Both the position numbers and the translations under genes were made by a program. DNA of 64,000 nt from Aurantimonas sp036549475. GTDB lineage: Bacteria; Pseudomonadota; Alphaproteobacteria; Rhizobiales; Rhizobiaceae. Positions 46,261-56,298 of the stretch are shown here, one piece after another. The stretch spans positions 1 to 64,000 of the forward strand of contig NZ_JAZHLI010000022.1 of assembly GCF_036549475.1 (NCBI RefSeq), given 5' to 3'. Under the pieces are notes generated by a model. The model had not been told where the DNA came from, did no database searches, and was given only the letters and a program-made list of their open reading frames with translations. Each line of letters starts with the position of its first letter. The first letter of the stretch is position 1.

Positions 46261-47324
46261 TCAAGCTTCTGGCGAGCGTCACGGGAGTCGCGGAGGCCGA
46301 GACGGTTCTCGCTGGCGGCGCCGATCTGGTCGATCTGAAGGATCCGGCCAGGGGCGCGCTCGGCGCCGTGACCCCGGACATCCTCGCCGCGACCATGGCG
46401 GCGGTGGCCGGCCGGCGACCGGTCTCGGCCGTTGCCGGCGACCTGCCGATGGTGCCAGCCGTGGTCCGCGAGGCCGTCGAAGCGCGCATCGATGCCGATT
46501 TCGTCAAGATCGGACTGTTTCCCGCCAGCCGCGACGCGCGGGTCGCGGTGATCGAGGCATTGCGGCCGCTGGCGGCCCGCACCGGCCTGATCGCCGTCTT
46601 CTTCGCCGACGGCGATCCCGATTTCGGCCTGCTGCCGGTGCTGGCCGAGGCGGGGTTCAGGGGGGCGATGATCGACACGCTGGGCAAGTCGAGCGGCCGG
46701 CTGATGGCGCATCTGTCGATGGCAGAGCTCGCCGACTTCGTGCATGCGGCGCGCGATCTCGGCCTGATGAGTGGTCTCGCCGGATCGCTGGAGCCGCCGG
46801 ACGTGCCGCGCCTGGCCGTGTTGCGGCCGGACTATCTCGGCTTTCGCGGCGCGCTGACGGCGGGCGCCCGCGACGCGCCGGTCGATCTGGCCGCGGTCCG
46901 CACCATCCGGGCTCTGCTGGCCGCGGGGGACGAGGCAACCCCTGGCGCCGTGCCGGTGGCTGACCGCGGCGACCGCATCCTCGTGCGCAACTTCACCGTG
47001 CCGATGGAAATCGGGGTCTATGACCACGAGCGCGGGCGCACACAGAAGGTGCGGTTCTCGGTCGAGGCGGAGATCGAACCGCTGGTCGCCGACATCCGGT
47101 CGATGGCCGACATCTATTCCTACGACCTTATCCTCGACGCCATCCGCGCGCTGGCGGCCCGCGGCCATACCGATCTGGTCGAGACGCTGGCGGTGGACCT
47201 CGCCGAAACCGTGCTGGCCGATCGGCGCATCCGCGAAGTGACCGTCAGGGTCGAGAAGCTCGAACTTGGCCCCGAGGCGGTGGGCATCGAGCTGACCCGG
47301 CGACGGGCGCCGGCGGCCGGCTGA
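46257..47324 (+). CDS. Fusion of MfnB-like (5-formylfuran-3-yl)methyl phosphate synthase with dihydroneopterin aldolase
   Basis: This 355-residue protein joins two enzymes. The N-terminal DUF556/MfnB-type barrel (about residues 1-235) has LASVTGVAEAETVLAGGADLVDLKDP and FVKIGLFP, and would make the furan ring precursor of methanofuran/methylofuran. The C-terminal part (about 240-355) is a FolB-type aldolase (LVRNFTVPMEIGVYDHERGRTQKVRF), which would form 6-hydroxymethyl-pterin for H4MPT. The TTG start overlaps the DUF3280 stop and gives the correct MfnB beginning (IKLLASV). The fusion ties two cofactor routes into one protein. Confidence 0.9.
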   Translation: MIKLLASVTGVAEAETVLAGGADLVDLKDPARGALGAVTPDILAATMAAVAGRRPVSAVAGDLPMVPAVVREAVEARIDADFVKIGLFPASRDARVAVIEALRPLAARTGLIAVFFADGDPDFGLLPVLAEAGFRGAMIDTLGKSSGRLMAHLSMAELADFVHAARDLGLMSGLAGSLEPPDVPRLAVLRPDYLGFRGALTAGARDAPVDLAAVRTIRALLAAGDEATPGAVPVADRGDRILVRNFTVPMEIGVYDHERGRTQKVRFSVEAEIEPLVADIRSMADIYSYDLILDAIRALAARGHTDLVETLAVDLAETVLADRRIREVTVRVEKLELGPEAVGIELTRRRAPAAG

Positions 47325-47499
47325 GCGACGGCACCGGCCTGTATCGGCATCGATTTCGCAAGTGCCCGACGCGGAGACGCGATACGTCAGAGCGGCGTGC
47401 GGGCGCTCTTTCGGGCGCGGGCGCGCTCCGGCATCCGGCAACAAATCGACCCGGCCGGGTGGCACCACGGGGCATGTCGTGACACGGTGCCCGGGATGA

Positions 47500-48174
47500 A
47501 TGGCTGACGGCGAATGGGGCAGGTTCTTGGACAACATCCTGGTCGTGAAGTTCGGAGGCAGCTATGCGACCACGCCCGATCTGCTGCGCTGGCTGAAGGC
47601 GATCGAGGATTCCAGCCTGCCGGTGGTGATCGTGCCGGGCGGCGGACCGTTCGCCGAGGCCGTGCGGCGCTATCAGCCGCGCATCGGCTTCAACGACGCA
47701 ACCGCCCACGAGATGGCGATGCTGGCCATGGAGCAGTTCGGCCTGGCGCTGGTCGGCCTCGGCAGCCGGCTGGTGCGGGCCAGCGACGATGCCGGCATCA
47801 CGGCGGCACTGGCCCGCGGCGACATCCCGGTCTGGATGCCCCGGCCCATGGCGCTGGCAGCACCGGAGATCGCCCAGGACTGGAGCGTCACCTCCGACAG
47901 TCTCGCCGCCTGGCTCGCCGGGCACATTCCGGGCGCGCGGCTCTGCCTGATCAAGCAGATCGACCTGCCGGACGATTCCACCCTCGCGGCGCTGGCCGGC
48001 GCCGAGATCGTCGACGAGGCCTTCGCGAAGGTGCTGTCGGAGGCGACCGAGCTCTTTGTCGCAGGTCCCGCCGACCTGCCGGCGGCCGGCATCATGCTGA
48101 GCGAGGGGACACCGCCGGGGCGCCGGATCGGGCGTGCCCCGTCGCCTGCGCCCGACGCTGCGGCGTCCGGCTGA
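47500..48174 (+). CDS. Amino-acid-kinase-fold protein, MfnE-like
   Basis: This 224-residue protein has the amino-acid/uridylate kinase fold. The nucleotide-binding motif is VVKFGGSYATTPDLLRWL, followed by VIVPGGGPFAEAVRRYQ and a WSVTSDSLAAWLA segment. It matches the COG2054 kinases of which archaeal MfnE phosphorylates the aminomethylfuran phosphate in methanofuran synthesis. A TTG at 47527 is an alternative start. It follows the MfnB fusion, which supports the methylofuran role. Confidence 0.85.
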   Translation: MADGEWGRFLDNILVVKFGGSYATTPDLLRWLKAIEDSSLPVVIVPGGGPFAEAVRRYQPRIGFNDATAHEMAMLAMEQFGLALVGLGSRLVRASDDAGITAALARGDIPVWMPRPMALAAPEIAQDWSVTSDSLAAWLAGHIPGARLCLIKQIDLPDDSTLAALAGAEIVDEAFAKVLSEATELFVAGPADLPAAGIMLSEGTPPGRRIGRAPSPAPDAAASG

Positions 48175-48266
48175 GCCCGGCCTTCATGTCCGATCCGTCT
48201 GCGGCGATGCCGGAACCTTGCGCCGGGCACTTTCCATTCGCGCGGCAATGGCCGACATAGCCGGTC

Positions 48267-49673
48267 ATGGCGATGGAAACCCTGCTCTTTCTGACCGGCC
48301 ACCTGGCGCGCCCCCGGCTCGAACGCGTGCTGACCGGTCTCGGCGAGACCGACTTCGACTGGGCGATCGCCGATATCGGCGTGAAGGTCGCGGCACTCGC
48401 CACCGGCGACATCATCGAGCGGCGCCTCGAGCGGCCGGTGACGGCCGACCGCGTCATCCTGCCGGGCCGCTGCCGGGCCGATCTCGACAGGCTGTCGGAG
48501 AGCTTCGGCGTCCCGTTCGTGCGCGGGCCGGACGAACTGGCGGACCTGCCGGCCTTTCTCGGCCGCAAGGGCCTGCCGCCGGACCTGTCGCGGCACGACA
48601 TGCGGATCTTCGCCGAGATCGTCGACGCATCGGCGCTGGCGGTCGAGGACATCCTCTCCAGGGCCGATGCCATGCGTGCGGCCGGCGCCGACGTCATCGA
48701 CCTCGGCTGCTTGCCGGACACGCCCTTCGACCATCTGGAAGCCGCCATCGGCGCACTGAAGGCGGGCGGCCATCGGGTGAGCGTGGATTCCGCCAATCCC
48801 GACGAGCTGGCCCGTGGCACGCGCGCCGGCGCCGACTTCCTGCTGAGCCTGACCGAGGAAACCCTCGACATCGCCCGGGAAGGCGATGCCGTGCCGATCC
48901 TGGTGCCGGCGCGGCCGCATGATTTCGCTTCGCTGGAGCGGGCGATCGCGCGTGCCGGCGACATGGGGATCGCCTTCATCGCCGATCCGATCCTCGACCC
49001 GATCCATTTCGGCTTCGCCGCCTCGCTGGTGCGTTATCACCGGCTGCGCGAGGCCTGGCCGGACGTCGACATCCTGATGGGCACCGGCAATCTCACCGAG
49101 CTCACCGACGCCGACACCTCCGGCATCACGGCGACGCTGCTCGGCGTCTGCTCGGAACTGGCGATCCGCAATCTCCTGGTCGTGCATGTCAGCCCGCATA
49201 CTCGCCGCACGGTGGAGGAGCACGATGCGGCGCGCCGGATGCTGTTTGCCGCCCGCGCCGACGGCGCCCTGCCGCGCGGCTATTCCGATGCGCTGCTGCA
49301 GGTGCACGACGTGAAGCCCCATGCCGCGACCCCCGAGGAACTGGCCGAGCAGGCGGCGACCATCCGCGACCGCAACTACCGCATCGAGACCGCCGCCGAC
49401 GGCGTCCATCTCTACAATCGCGACGGCCATGCGGTTCACACCGACGCCTTCGAGTTCTTTCCCGAGATCGCGGTCGCGGGCGATACCGGCCACGCCTTCT
49501 ATCTGGGCGCCGAACTGCAGAAGGCGGAGATCGCCTGGCGGCTCGGCAAGCGCTATGCGCAGGACACCCCGCTCGACTTCGGCGTGGCCGCGCCGCGGCG
49601 CGAGGAGGACCGCACCCGGCTGGAGGCGGCCGGCCATACCCTGAAGGCGAAGAAGCAGCCATCGTCCGGCTGA
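48267..49673 (+). CDS. Dihydropteroate synthase-like protein (DUF6513 plus pterin-binding barrel)
   Basis: This 468-residue protein has an N-terminal DUF6513 domain (about 1-115, FLTGHLARPRLERVLTGL). A TIM-barrel pterin-binding-like region follows, with VEDILSRADAMRAAGADVIDLGC and FIADPILDPIHFG. A conserved C-terminal part (about 350-450) ends with AYFYLGAELQKAEIAW-like features. It is the DHPS-like gene of archaeal-type C1 clusters and is expected to act in H4MPT synthesis, possibly coupling the pterin to the RFA-P side chain. The reaction is not proven. Confidence 0.88.
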   Translation: MAMETLLFLTGHLARPRLERVLTGLGETDFDWAIADIGVKVAALATGDIIERRLERPVTADRVILPGRCRADLDRLSESFGVPFVRGPDELADLPAFLGRKGLPPDLSRHDMRIFAEIVDASALAVEDILSRADAMRAAGADVIDLGCLPDTPFDHLEAAIGALKAGGHRVSVDSANPDELARGTRAGADFLLSLTEETLDIAREGDAVPILVPARPHDFASLERAIARAGDMGIAFIADPILDPIHFGFAASLVRYHRLREAWPDVDILMGTGNLTELTDADTSGITATLLGVCSELAIRNLLVVHVSPHTRRTVEEHDAARRMLFAARADGALPRGYSDALLQVHDVKPHAATPEELAEQAATIRDRNYRIETAADGVHLYNRDGHAVHTDAFEFFPEIAVAGDTGHAFYLGAELQKAEIAWRLGKRYAQDTPLDFGVAAPRREEDRTRLEAAGHTLKAKKQPSSG

Positions 49674-49711
49674 CGGGCCGCACCCCAGACATATCCGCGA
49701 GAGACCGACCC

Positions 49712-50296
49712 ATGCCCTATATCCGCGAGACGATCCTGACCACGGCCTCGGCCGACGGCGTGGTGCACATCGCGCCGCTCGGCATCATCCAGGATGGCGA
49801 GGACTGGGTGATCGCACCGTTCCGGCCGTCGACGACGCTGGCCAACATCGAGGCGACCGGCGTCGCCGTGGTCAACTACACCGACGAGGCGAAGATCTTC
49901 GCCGGCTGCCTCACCGGCCGGCGGGACTGGCCGGTGAGGCCGGTGGAGGGGTGCCCCGTGCCACGGCTGGAAGCGGCCCTGTCCCACGACGTCCTTCAAG
50001 TGGTGTCGGTGACCGGGGACGCGACCCGTCCGCGCTTTCGCTGCCGGGTGGCCGCCTCGGGCCAGCACCGTCCGTACCAGGGCATGAACCGCGCCAAGGC
50101 GGCGGTGCTGGAGGCCGCGATCCTTGTCAGCCGCCTGAAGATGCTGCCGGCCGAGAAGATCGAGAACGAGATCGCCTATCTGAAGATCGCCATCGACAAG
50201 ACCGCCGGTCCCGACGAGGAGCAGGCCTGGTACTGGCTTCTGGAGAAGGTCATCGACCATCTGGCCGAAATCGAGCCGGACGCCCCAACCCCATAG
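49712..50296 (+). CDS. DUF447 family flavoprotein-like protein
   Basis: This 194-residue protein belongs to DUF447 (COG2457-like), with the FMN-binding split-barrel-like start YIRETILTTASADGVVHIAPLGI and VAVVNYTDEAKIFAGCLTG. A helical C-terminus contains NRAKAAVLEAAILVSRLKML. DUF447 genes occur in archaea and in the H4MPT clusters of methylotrophs. The function is unknown; a cofactor-biosynthetic redox step is possible. It follows the DHPS-like gene by 38 bp. Confidence 0.88.
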   Translation: MPYIRETILTTASADGVVHIAPLGIIQDGEDWVIAPFRPSTTLANIEATGVAVVNYTDEAKIFAGCLTGRRDWPVRPVEGCPVPRLEAALSHDVLQVVSVTGDATRPRFRCRVAASGQHRPYQGMNRAKAAVLEAAILVSRLKMLPAEKIENEIAYLKIAIDKTAGPDEEQAWYWLLEKVIDHLAEIEPDAPTP

Positions 50297-50434
50297 CTCT
50301 CGTCCCGGCGTTGAACAGACTGTCGCAACGTCGAACCAATGCCCCCTTCGCGTCGTTGCTCCTTCAGTTTCGAACAATTCCAACCTGCGGCGGTTTCGAT
50401 CGCGCGGGAGGGGACGAAGTGAAGGGGACACACA

Positions 50435-50949
<515 letters not shown>

Positions 50950-50953
<4 letters not shown>

Positions 50954-51924
50954 AACCCTTCGAATATTCGCGCGTCGCCGAGGTTGCCGAGGCCGGCCAG
51001 TTGGCCGGCCGGTTCATTGCCGGCGGTACCAATCTCCTCGACCTGATGAAGCTGGAAGTCGAGACGCCGGAGCGGCTGGTCGACATCACCCGGCTGCCGT
51101 TGAAGGACATCGAGACGACCGAGGATGGCGGCCTGCGCATCGGGGCGCTGGTGACCAATTCCGACCTGGCCGCCGATGCGCGCATCCGGCGCGACTATCC
51201 GGTGCTGGCGCGGGCTCTGCTGGCCGGCGCTTCCGGGCAGCTTCGCAACAAGGCCTCCACCGGCGGCAACTTGCTGCAGCGCACCCGCTGCTATTACTTC
51301 TATGACACCACCGCGCCCTGCAACAAGCGCGAGCCGGGGTCGGGCTGCGGCGCGATCGGCGGCTTCAACCGCATCCACGCCATTCTCGGCGCCAGCGACA
51401 AGTGCATCGCCACCCATCCCTCGGACATGGCCGTCGCCCTGCGCGCCATCGACGCCGTCGTCGAGACGGTGCTGCCGGACGGTTCGACCCGCGAGCTTGA
51501 TCTGGACGGGCTCTACCGCCTGCCGGGCGACACGCCCGAGATCGAGACCAATCTGGAGCCCGGCGAACTGATCACCGCCGTGCGCCTGCCCCGGCTTCCC
51601 GCCGCCGTTCACGTCTACCGCAAGGTGCGCGATCGTGCGTCCTATGCCTTCGCGCTGGTCTCCGTGGCGGCCGTGGTGACGGTCGAGGACGGCACGATCT
51701 CCGCCGCGCGCCTGGCCTTCGGCGGGCTCGCCCACAGGCCGTGGCGCGACGAGGCCGTCGAGGCCGCGCTGATCGGCCAGACGCCGTCCCGGGACCTGTT
51801 CGCCAAGGCTGCCGACATCCTCCTGAAGGATGCCAGGGGGCAGGGCGGCAACGACTTCAAGATTCCGCTGGCGCGCCGCACGCTGTCTGCCGTGCTCGCC
51901 GAAGCGACGAAGGGAGACGCGTGA
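50950..51924 (+). CDS. Aldehyde oxidoreductase, FAD and [4Fe-4S] subunit (PaoB-like)
   Basis: This 324-residue subunit has the FAD-binding AGGTNLLDLMKL motif. It also has a cysteine-rich insert (NLLQRTRCYYFYDTTAPC, then GSGCGAIGG and SDKCIATHPSDMA) that binds a [4Fe-4S] cluster in PaoB/YagS. This separates it from ordinary xanthine dehydrogenase flavin subunits. It overlaps both neighbours, consistent with a tight three-subunit operon. Confidence 0.92.
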
Positions 51925-54158
51925 TGAACACCCATGTCATGGACAAGGAGATCGGCGAGACGCGGCTCGACCGCGAGATGCAGGGCATCATCGGCAAGCC
52001 CGTCGATCGCTACGAGGGGCCGCTGAAGGTTTCCGGCCGCGCGACCTATGCCTACGAATATCTGGCTGACGATAAGGACGTCGCCTACGGCTTCATGGTC
52101 ACCGCCGGGATCGGCAAGGGCCGGATCGTCAAGGTGGACGGCGCCAGGGCGATGTCGGCGCCGGGCGTCCTGGCGGTCGTCGACGGCGACAGGATCCTGC
52201 GGGCGTCGTCGCTGCCCATGGCACCGGCCGCCCAGACCATCGACGGCCAGGTCTTCCACTACGGCCAGCCGGTCGCCGTGGTCGTTGCCACGAGCTTCGA
52301 GGCGGCACGCCATGCCGCCGGGCTGGTGGATGTGGAGTACGAACCGGCCGCCAAGGGCCGCTATTCGCTCGCCGAGGTCAAGGACCAGGGCCGGGCGTCG
52401 GAAGAGGGCGTGATGCCCGCCGACACCGAGCGCGGCGATTTCGAGACAGCCTTCGGCGAAGCCGAGGTCCGGTTCGATGCGACTTACACGACCCCCAGCC
52501 ATCACTCCGCGGCCATGGAGCCCCACGCCAGCGTCGCCAGGTGGGAGGGAGACAAGCTGACCGTCTGGTCCTCCTGCCAGCTGCTGGAGACCAACGTCCA
52601 GCAGATCGCCAATGGCGTCGGCGTGCCGGTCGAGAACGTGCGCCTGCTCAGCCCCTATATCGGCGGTGGGTTCGGCTCCAAGCTGGGCATCGGCCCGGAC
52701 GCGGTTCTGGCTGCGCTCGCGGCGCGCGCCGCGGGCCGTCCGGTGAAGCTGGCACTCAGCCGGCCGCATGTCTTCCAGACGACGTCGCGGCGGTCCGAGA
52801 CGATCCAGCGCATCCGGCTGGGCACCACCAGGGACGGGCACATTACCGCCTTCGCCCACGAGACCTTCGCGGCGAATTCGCCGGGCAACGGCTTCTTCGA
52901 GCCGGCCGGCGTGTCGAGCGTGTTTTTGTATGCCGGCAAGGACCGCAGGGTGACCCATCGCCTGTCGGAGACCGACGTGCTGATGACAGCGGCCGTGCGG
53001 GCGCCCGGCGAGGCGGTCGGCATGCTGGCGCTGGAAAATGCCATGGACGAGATGGCCGAGAAGCTCGGCCTCGACCCGGTCGAGTTCCGCAAGCTGAACG
53101 AGCCGGAGGTCGCCCCGCAGGACGACCTGCCCTATTCCTCGCGCAAGCTGCTGGAATGCTACGAGGAGGGCGCCCGCCGCTTCGGCTGGGACAAGCGCGA
53201 CGCCACGCCCGGCACGAAGCGGGATGGCGAATGGCTGATCGGCTACGGCATGGCCGCCGCATCGCGCGCCAACTCGCTGATGAAGTCCTCGGCCGAGGTC
53301 GAGATGACGCCCGAGGGCCGGGCCGTGGTGCGCACGGCCATGACCGACATCGGCACCGGCACCTACACGATCCTGCAGCAGATCGCCGGCGAGATGCTCG
53401 GCCTGCCGCTGGACCGGGTCGACGTGGAACTGGGCGACACGACGCTGCCTTCGTCGTCCGGTTCGGGTGGCTCCTGGGGCGCCAACAGCGCCGGCTCGTC
53501 GGTCTACGTGGCCTGCGAGGCGCTGATCGCGGAGATCGCCAGCCGCCTCGGCGTGGATGCCGACGGCCTGACCCTGAAGGACGGGCACGCCATCGCCAAC
53601 AACCGCCAGGTGGCGTTTGCCGAAATCCTCGCCGGTGCGAGCCTGTCGAAGATCGGTACGATCGAGCCGGGCGAGACCTCGGAGAAGTTCAACCAGGCGA
53701 GCTACGGCGCGCATTTCTGCGAGGTTGCCGTCAACGCCGTCACCGGCGAGACCCGCGTGCGCCGGCTGATGACCGTGGCGGCGGCCGGACGGATTCTCAA
53801 CGAGAAGACGGCCACGTCCCAGTGCTACGGCGGTCAGGTCTGGGGCATCGGCTCGGCGCTGACCGAGGAACTGGTCATCGACGAGCGGACCGGGCTTCTG
53901 GTCAATCACGATCTCGCCGAGTACCACCTGCCGGTGAATGCCGACGTGCCGCAGTTGGAGGTCGTCCTCCTGCCGGAGCGCGATCCCCATGCCAGCCCGC
54001 TGGCCGGCAAGGGCATCGGCGAACTGGCACTGGCCGGGGTCGGGGCGGCAGTGACCAACGCCATCTACAACGCCTGCGGCGCCCGCGTCCGCGATTATCC
54101 CATGACGCTGGACAAGGTCCTGGCGGGCATGTCGCCGGAGATCGCCGACGCTGCCTGA
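51924..54158 (+). CDS. Aldehyde oxidoreductase, molybdopterin subunit (PaoC-like)
   Basis: This 744-residue catalytic subunit of the molybdenum hydroxylase family has GGGFGSKLG, VRAPGEAVGML, GSGGSWGANSAG and the C-terminal GKGIGELALAGVGAAVTNA motif with the active-site glutamate. It should oxidise an aldehyde to an acid. Its place inside the H4MPT cluster suggests formaldehyde or a related C1/aromatic aldehyde as substrate, but this is not proven. A GGGAG site precedes the ATG at 51924. A terminator follows at 54186-54220. A PaoD/XdhC-type maturation gene is not adjacent. Confidence 0.93.
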   Translation: MNTHVMDKEIGETRLDREMQGIIGKPVDRYEGPLKVSGRATYAYEYLADDKDVAYGFMVTAGIGKGRIVKVDGARAMSAPGVLAVVDGDRILRASSLPMAPAAQTIDGQVFHYGQPVAVVVATSFEAARHAAGLVDVEYEPAAKGRYSLAEVKDQGRASEEGVMPADTERGDFETAFGEAEVRFDATYTTPSHHSAAMEPHASVARWEGDKLTVWSSCQLLETNVQQIANGVGVPVENVRLLSPYIGGGFGSKLGIGPDAVLAALAARAAGRPVKLALSRPHVFQTTSRRSETIQRIRLGTTRDGHITAFAHETFAANSPGNGFFEPAGVSSVFLYAGKDRRVTHRLSETDVLMTAAVRAPGEAVGMLALENAMDEMAEKLGLDPVEFRKLNEPEVAPQDDLPYSSRKLLECYEEGARRFGWDKRDATPGTKRDGEWLIGYGMAAASRANSLMKSSAEVEMTPEGRAVVRTAMTDIGTGTYTILQQIAGEMLGLPLDRVDVELGDTTLPSSSGSGGSWGANSAGSSVYVACEALIAEIASRLGVDADGLTLKDGHAIANNRQVAFAEILAGASLSKIGTIEPGETSEKFNQASYGAHFCEVAVNAVTGETRVRRLMTVAAAGRILNEKTATSQCYGGQVWGIGSALTEELVIDERTGLLVNHDLAEYHLPVNADVPQLEVVLLPERDPHASPLAGKGIGELALAGVGAAVTNAIYNACGARVRDYPMTLDKVLAGMSPEIADAA

Positions 54159-54185
54159 GCGATCGACGACAGGCGTGAGATGACG

Positions 54186-54220
54186 ACGGGCGGGACCAGA
54201 CAGCCGGTGCCGCCCGTTTT
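54186..54220 (+). terminator. Intrinsic terminator after the aldehyde oxidoreductase operon
   Basis: A perfect 8-bp stem ACGGGCGG / CCGCCCGT with a 16-nt loop, followed by TTT. It lies 28 bp after the PaoC-like stop and before the convergent MfnF-like gene. Confidence 0.8.
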
Positions 54221-54276
54221 CGTGCGCCGTGCATGGTACCGGACGCCCTGATCCGACCCTGCCCCAGCGGGCGGTA

Positions 54277-55305
54277 TCAGGCGCGCTGGCCGGCCAGAAG
54301 CGCGAGGGCCGCAGCAGGGGCGGCGCGGCAGACCGCGTCGCGCATGTCGCCGGGGCAGTCGAACAGGTCGGAGAAATCGACGACGCCCCGATCGAGCCGG
54401 GCAGCCAGCCGGCGCAACACGGGCCGGCCTGCGCCGGCGACGACCACCGGGGCGTCGTCCGATACATCCTCGCGCGACAGGACCTGCAGTGCGGCGTCGT
54501 GGATGTGACGGATCTGCGCCTCGGCAAAGGCGTGTGCCAGCCATTCCCAGGCACCGTCGCCCGCATCCGCAGCGTCCATGCCGACCATCCGGGCCAGCCG
54601 GCGACGGGACGCTTCCAGCGTCTTCTCGTGCCCGTCGGCAGCGGGGTGGAGATCGTCGGCCTCGTCGAGAATGCCGATGATCCGCTGCACGTCGGCCATG
54701 CTGGCGAAGAACTCGTTCATCACCGGGATCGAGCGTCCGGCGAAGGGGACGCGCTTTTCGACCGCCATCAGCGCCGTGCGGGTGTAGCCCTGATAGACTA
54801 GTTCGCCCTCGACCAGGCGCGCACGGTCGGTGAAGCCGTGGGCCTTCACCTCGCCACCGGCGAGCGGCAGGATGTCGGTCGTCGTCGAGCCCATGTCGAG
54901 AAACAGCGCTTCCTCGATATGGGAGGTGGCCAGCGCCGCGCTCGCATGCCAGTTGGCCGAGGCGACGGAGTCGGCCTGGCCGCTCGCGTCGCCCGGAGCC
55001 AGGAAGCCGGCGCGTCCGGCGTAGATCAGGACGTCGCCCGACAGCCGCTCGCAGAAGAGCCGCGTCAGCTGCGCGACGCCGTCGCGGCGCGATTTGAAGA
55101 TGTCGGAGAGCTCACCGGTCATGGTGATGGCGTGCCGGTCGACCTCGGGCATGTCCGCCATTATGGCCGTCAGCGCGTTGTCCAGATGCGCCAGGCCGAG
55201 CCAGATCGGGCTCGGCTCCTGCCAGACCTTGAGGATCCGCTCCCCGTCCGCCAGCACCGCCTTCAGATGCGCGCCGCCGACGTCCCAACCCAGCGTTCTC
55301 GTCAT
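54277..55305 (-). CDS. H4MPT-linked hydantoinase/oxoprolinase-like protein (MfnF-like)
   Basis: This 342-residue ASKHA-fold protein starts with the phosphate-binding LGWDVGGAHLKAVLADG and carries DMGSTTTDILPLAGGE, the actin-like ATPase motifs of the TIGR03123 family. Archaeal relatives include MfnF, which couples the tyramine-glutamate and furan parts of methanofuran. The expected role is thus the joining step of methylofuran. It is divergent from the HisA/F-like gene. Confidence 0.85.
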   Translation of the reverse strand: MTRTLGWDVGGAHLKAVLADGERILKVWQEPSPIWLGLAHLDNALTAIMADMPEVDRHAITMTGELSDIFKSRRDGVAQLTRLFCERLSGDVLIYAGRAGFLAPGDASGQADSVASANWHASAALATSHIEEALFLDMGSTTTDILPLAGGEVKAHGFTDRARLVEGELVYQGYTRTALMAVEKRVPFAGRSIPVMNEFFASMADVQRIIGILDEADDLHPAADGHEKTLEASRRRLARMVGMDAADAGDGAWEWLAHAFAEAQIRHIHDAALQVLSREDVSDDAPVVVAGAGRPVLRRLAARLDRGVVDFSDLFDCPGDMRDAVCRAAPAAALALLAGQRA

Positions 55306-55379
55306 GCCATGTCCGCTCGTTTCTGATACGGGGCATGCTATAGCACCGAACAGCGCGGCGGCGCGAGCCGAAGGCCATC

Positions 55380-56075
55380 ATGCAGATCATCCCCGTACTC
55401 GACATCAAGGGCGGGCGCGTCGTGCGCGGCGTCATGGGCGATCGAGCCAACTACCGGCCGATCGAGACGCCGCTGGCCGAGGGCGCGGCGCCGGTAGACG
55501 TGGCGCGCGGGCTGATGACGCTCGGCGACTTCCGACGCTTCTACATCGCCGATCTCGATGCCATCGAGGGAGGGCCGGCCAATGACGCGGCCATCGCCGA
55601 ACTGGGCGCGGCGTTTCCCCAGACCGAATTCTGGATCGATGCGGGCGTGCGCACGAGCGCCGATGCCGCGCGGATAATGACCGCGCCCCGCCATGTGGCG
55701 GCAATCGGCTCGGAATCGATCGTTGATGCGGGTGTCGCCCGCGACCTTGCCGGCGAGGCGCGCGTGGTGCTGTCGCTCGACTTCCGGGGCGACAGCTTCC
55801 TGGGGCCTGCAGAGATCCTCAACGATGCAGCCCTGTGGCCGCAGCAGGTGATCGTCATGACGCTGGCGCGGGTCGGCAGCGGCGCCGGGCCGGATCTCGA
55901 AAGGCTGAACGCGATCGTGGCGCGAGCTTCGGGGCGGGCGGTGTTTGCCGCGGGCGGGGTGCGCGACGCTACCGACGTTGCGGCGCTGGCGAAGGCCGGG
56001 ATCGCCGGTGCGCTGGTCTCGACCGCCCTGCATGACGGCCGGCTGGCCCCGGCGGACCTGCAGCGCTTCGCCTGA
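55380..56075 (+). CDS. HisA/HisF-related TIM-barrel protein
   Basis: This 231-residue barrel has the HisA-like start IIPVLDIKGGRVVRGVMGDRANYRPI and a later YIADLDAIEGG segment. It belongs to the hisAF-related family of archaea and methylotrophs, not to histidine synthesis itself. Its reaction is unknown; a link to pterin or furan cofactor synthesis is inferred from the cluster. The gene is short of the fae terminator by about 80 bp. Confidence 0.85.
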   Translation: MQIIPVLDIKGGRVVRGVMGDRANYRPIETPLAEGAAPVDVARGLMTLGDFRRFYIADLDAIEGGPANDAAIAELGAAFPQTEFWIDAGVRTSADAARIMTAPRHVAAIGSESIVDAGVARDLAGEARVVLSLDFRGDSFLGPAEILNDAALWPQQVIVMTLARVGSGAGPDLERLNAIVARASGRAVFAAGGVRDATDVAALAKAGIAGALVSTALHDGRLAPADLQRFA

Positions 56076-56154
56076 GCATCCGAACGGGGAAACCGGCGAA
56101 CGAACTTCCGGACACCGCACCCAAGGCTGCAGGGCGCTCCGTGCCAAGCCCATG

Positions 56155-56180
56155 AAAAAGGGGCCGCGCGGGCCCCCTTT
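56155..56180 (-). terminator. Intrinsic terminator of fae (possibly bidirectional)
   Basis: Read on the minus strand, GGGGGCC, a CGCGC loop, GGCCCC and then TTTTT form a strong hairpin with a T-run, about 120 bp after the fae stop. The plus strand also has TTT after the stem, so it may end the HisA/F-like transcript too. Confidence 0.75.
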
Positions 56181-56298
56181 CCTGACTGTCGTTCCCGTGG
56201 GAACTGGCTTCCTACTGGAAACCGAACTTGGCGGCCAATCGCCGGAGGAGGCCGGCGGGCATCGCCGGCTTGTCGTCTCCCCCGGGATGGTTCCTTGT

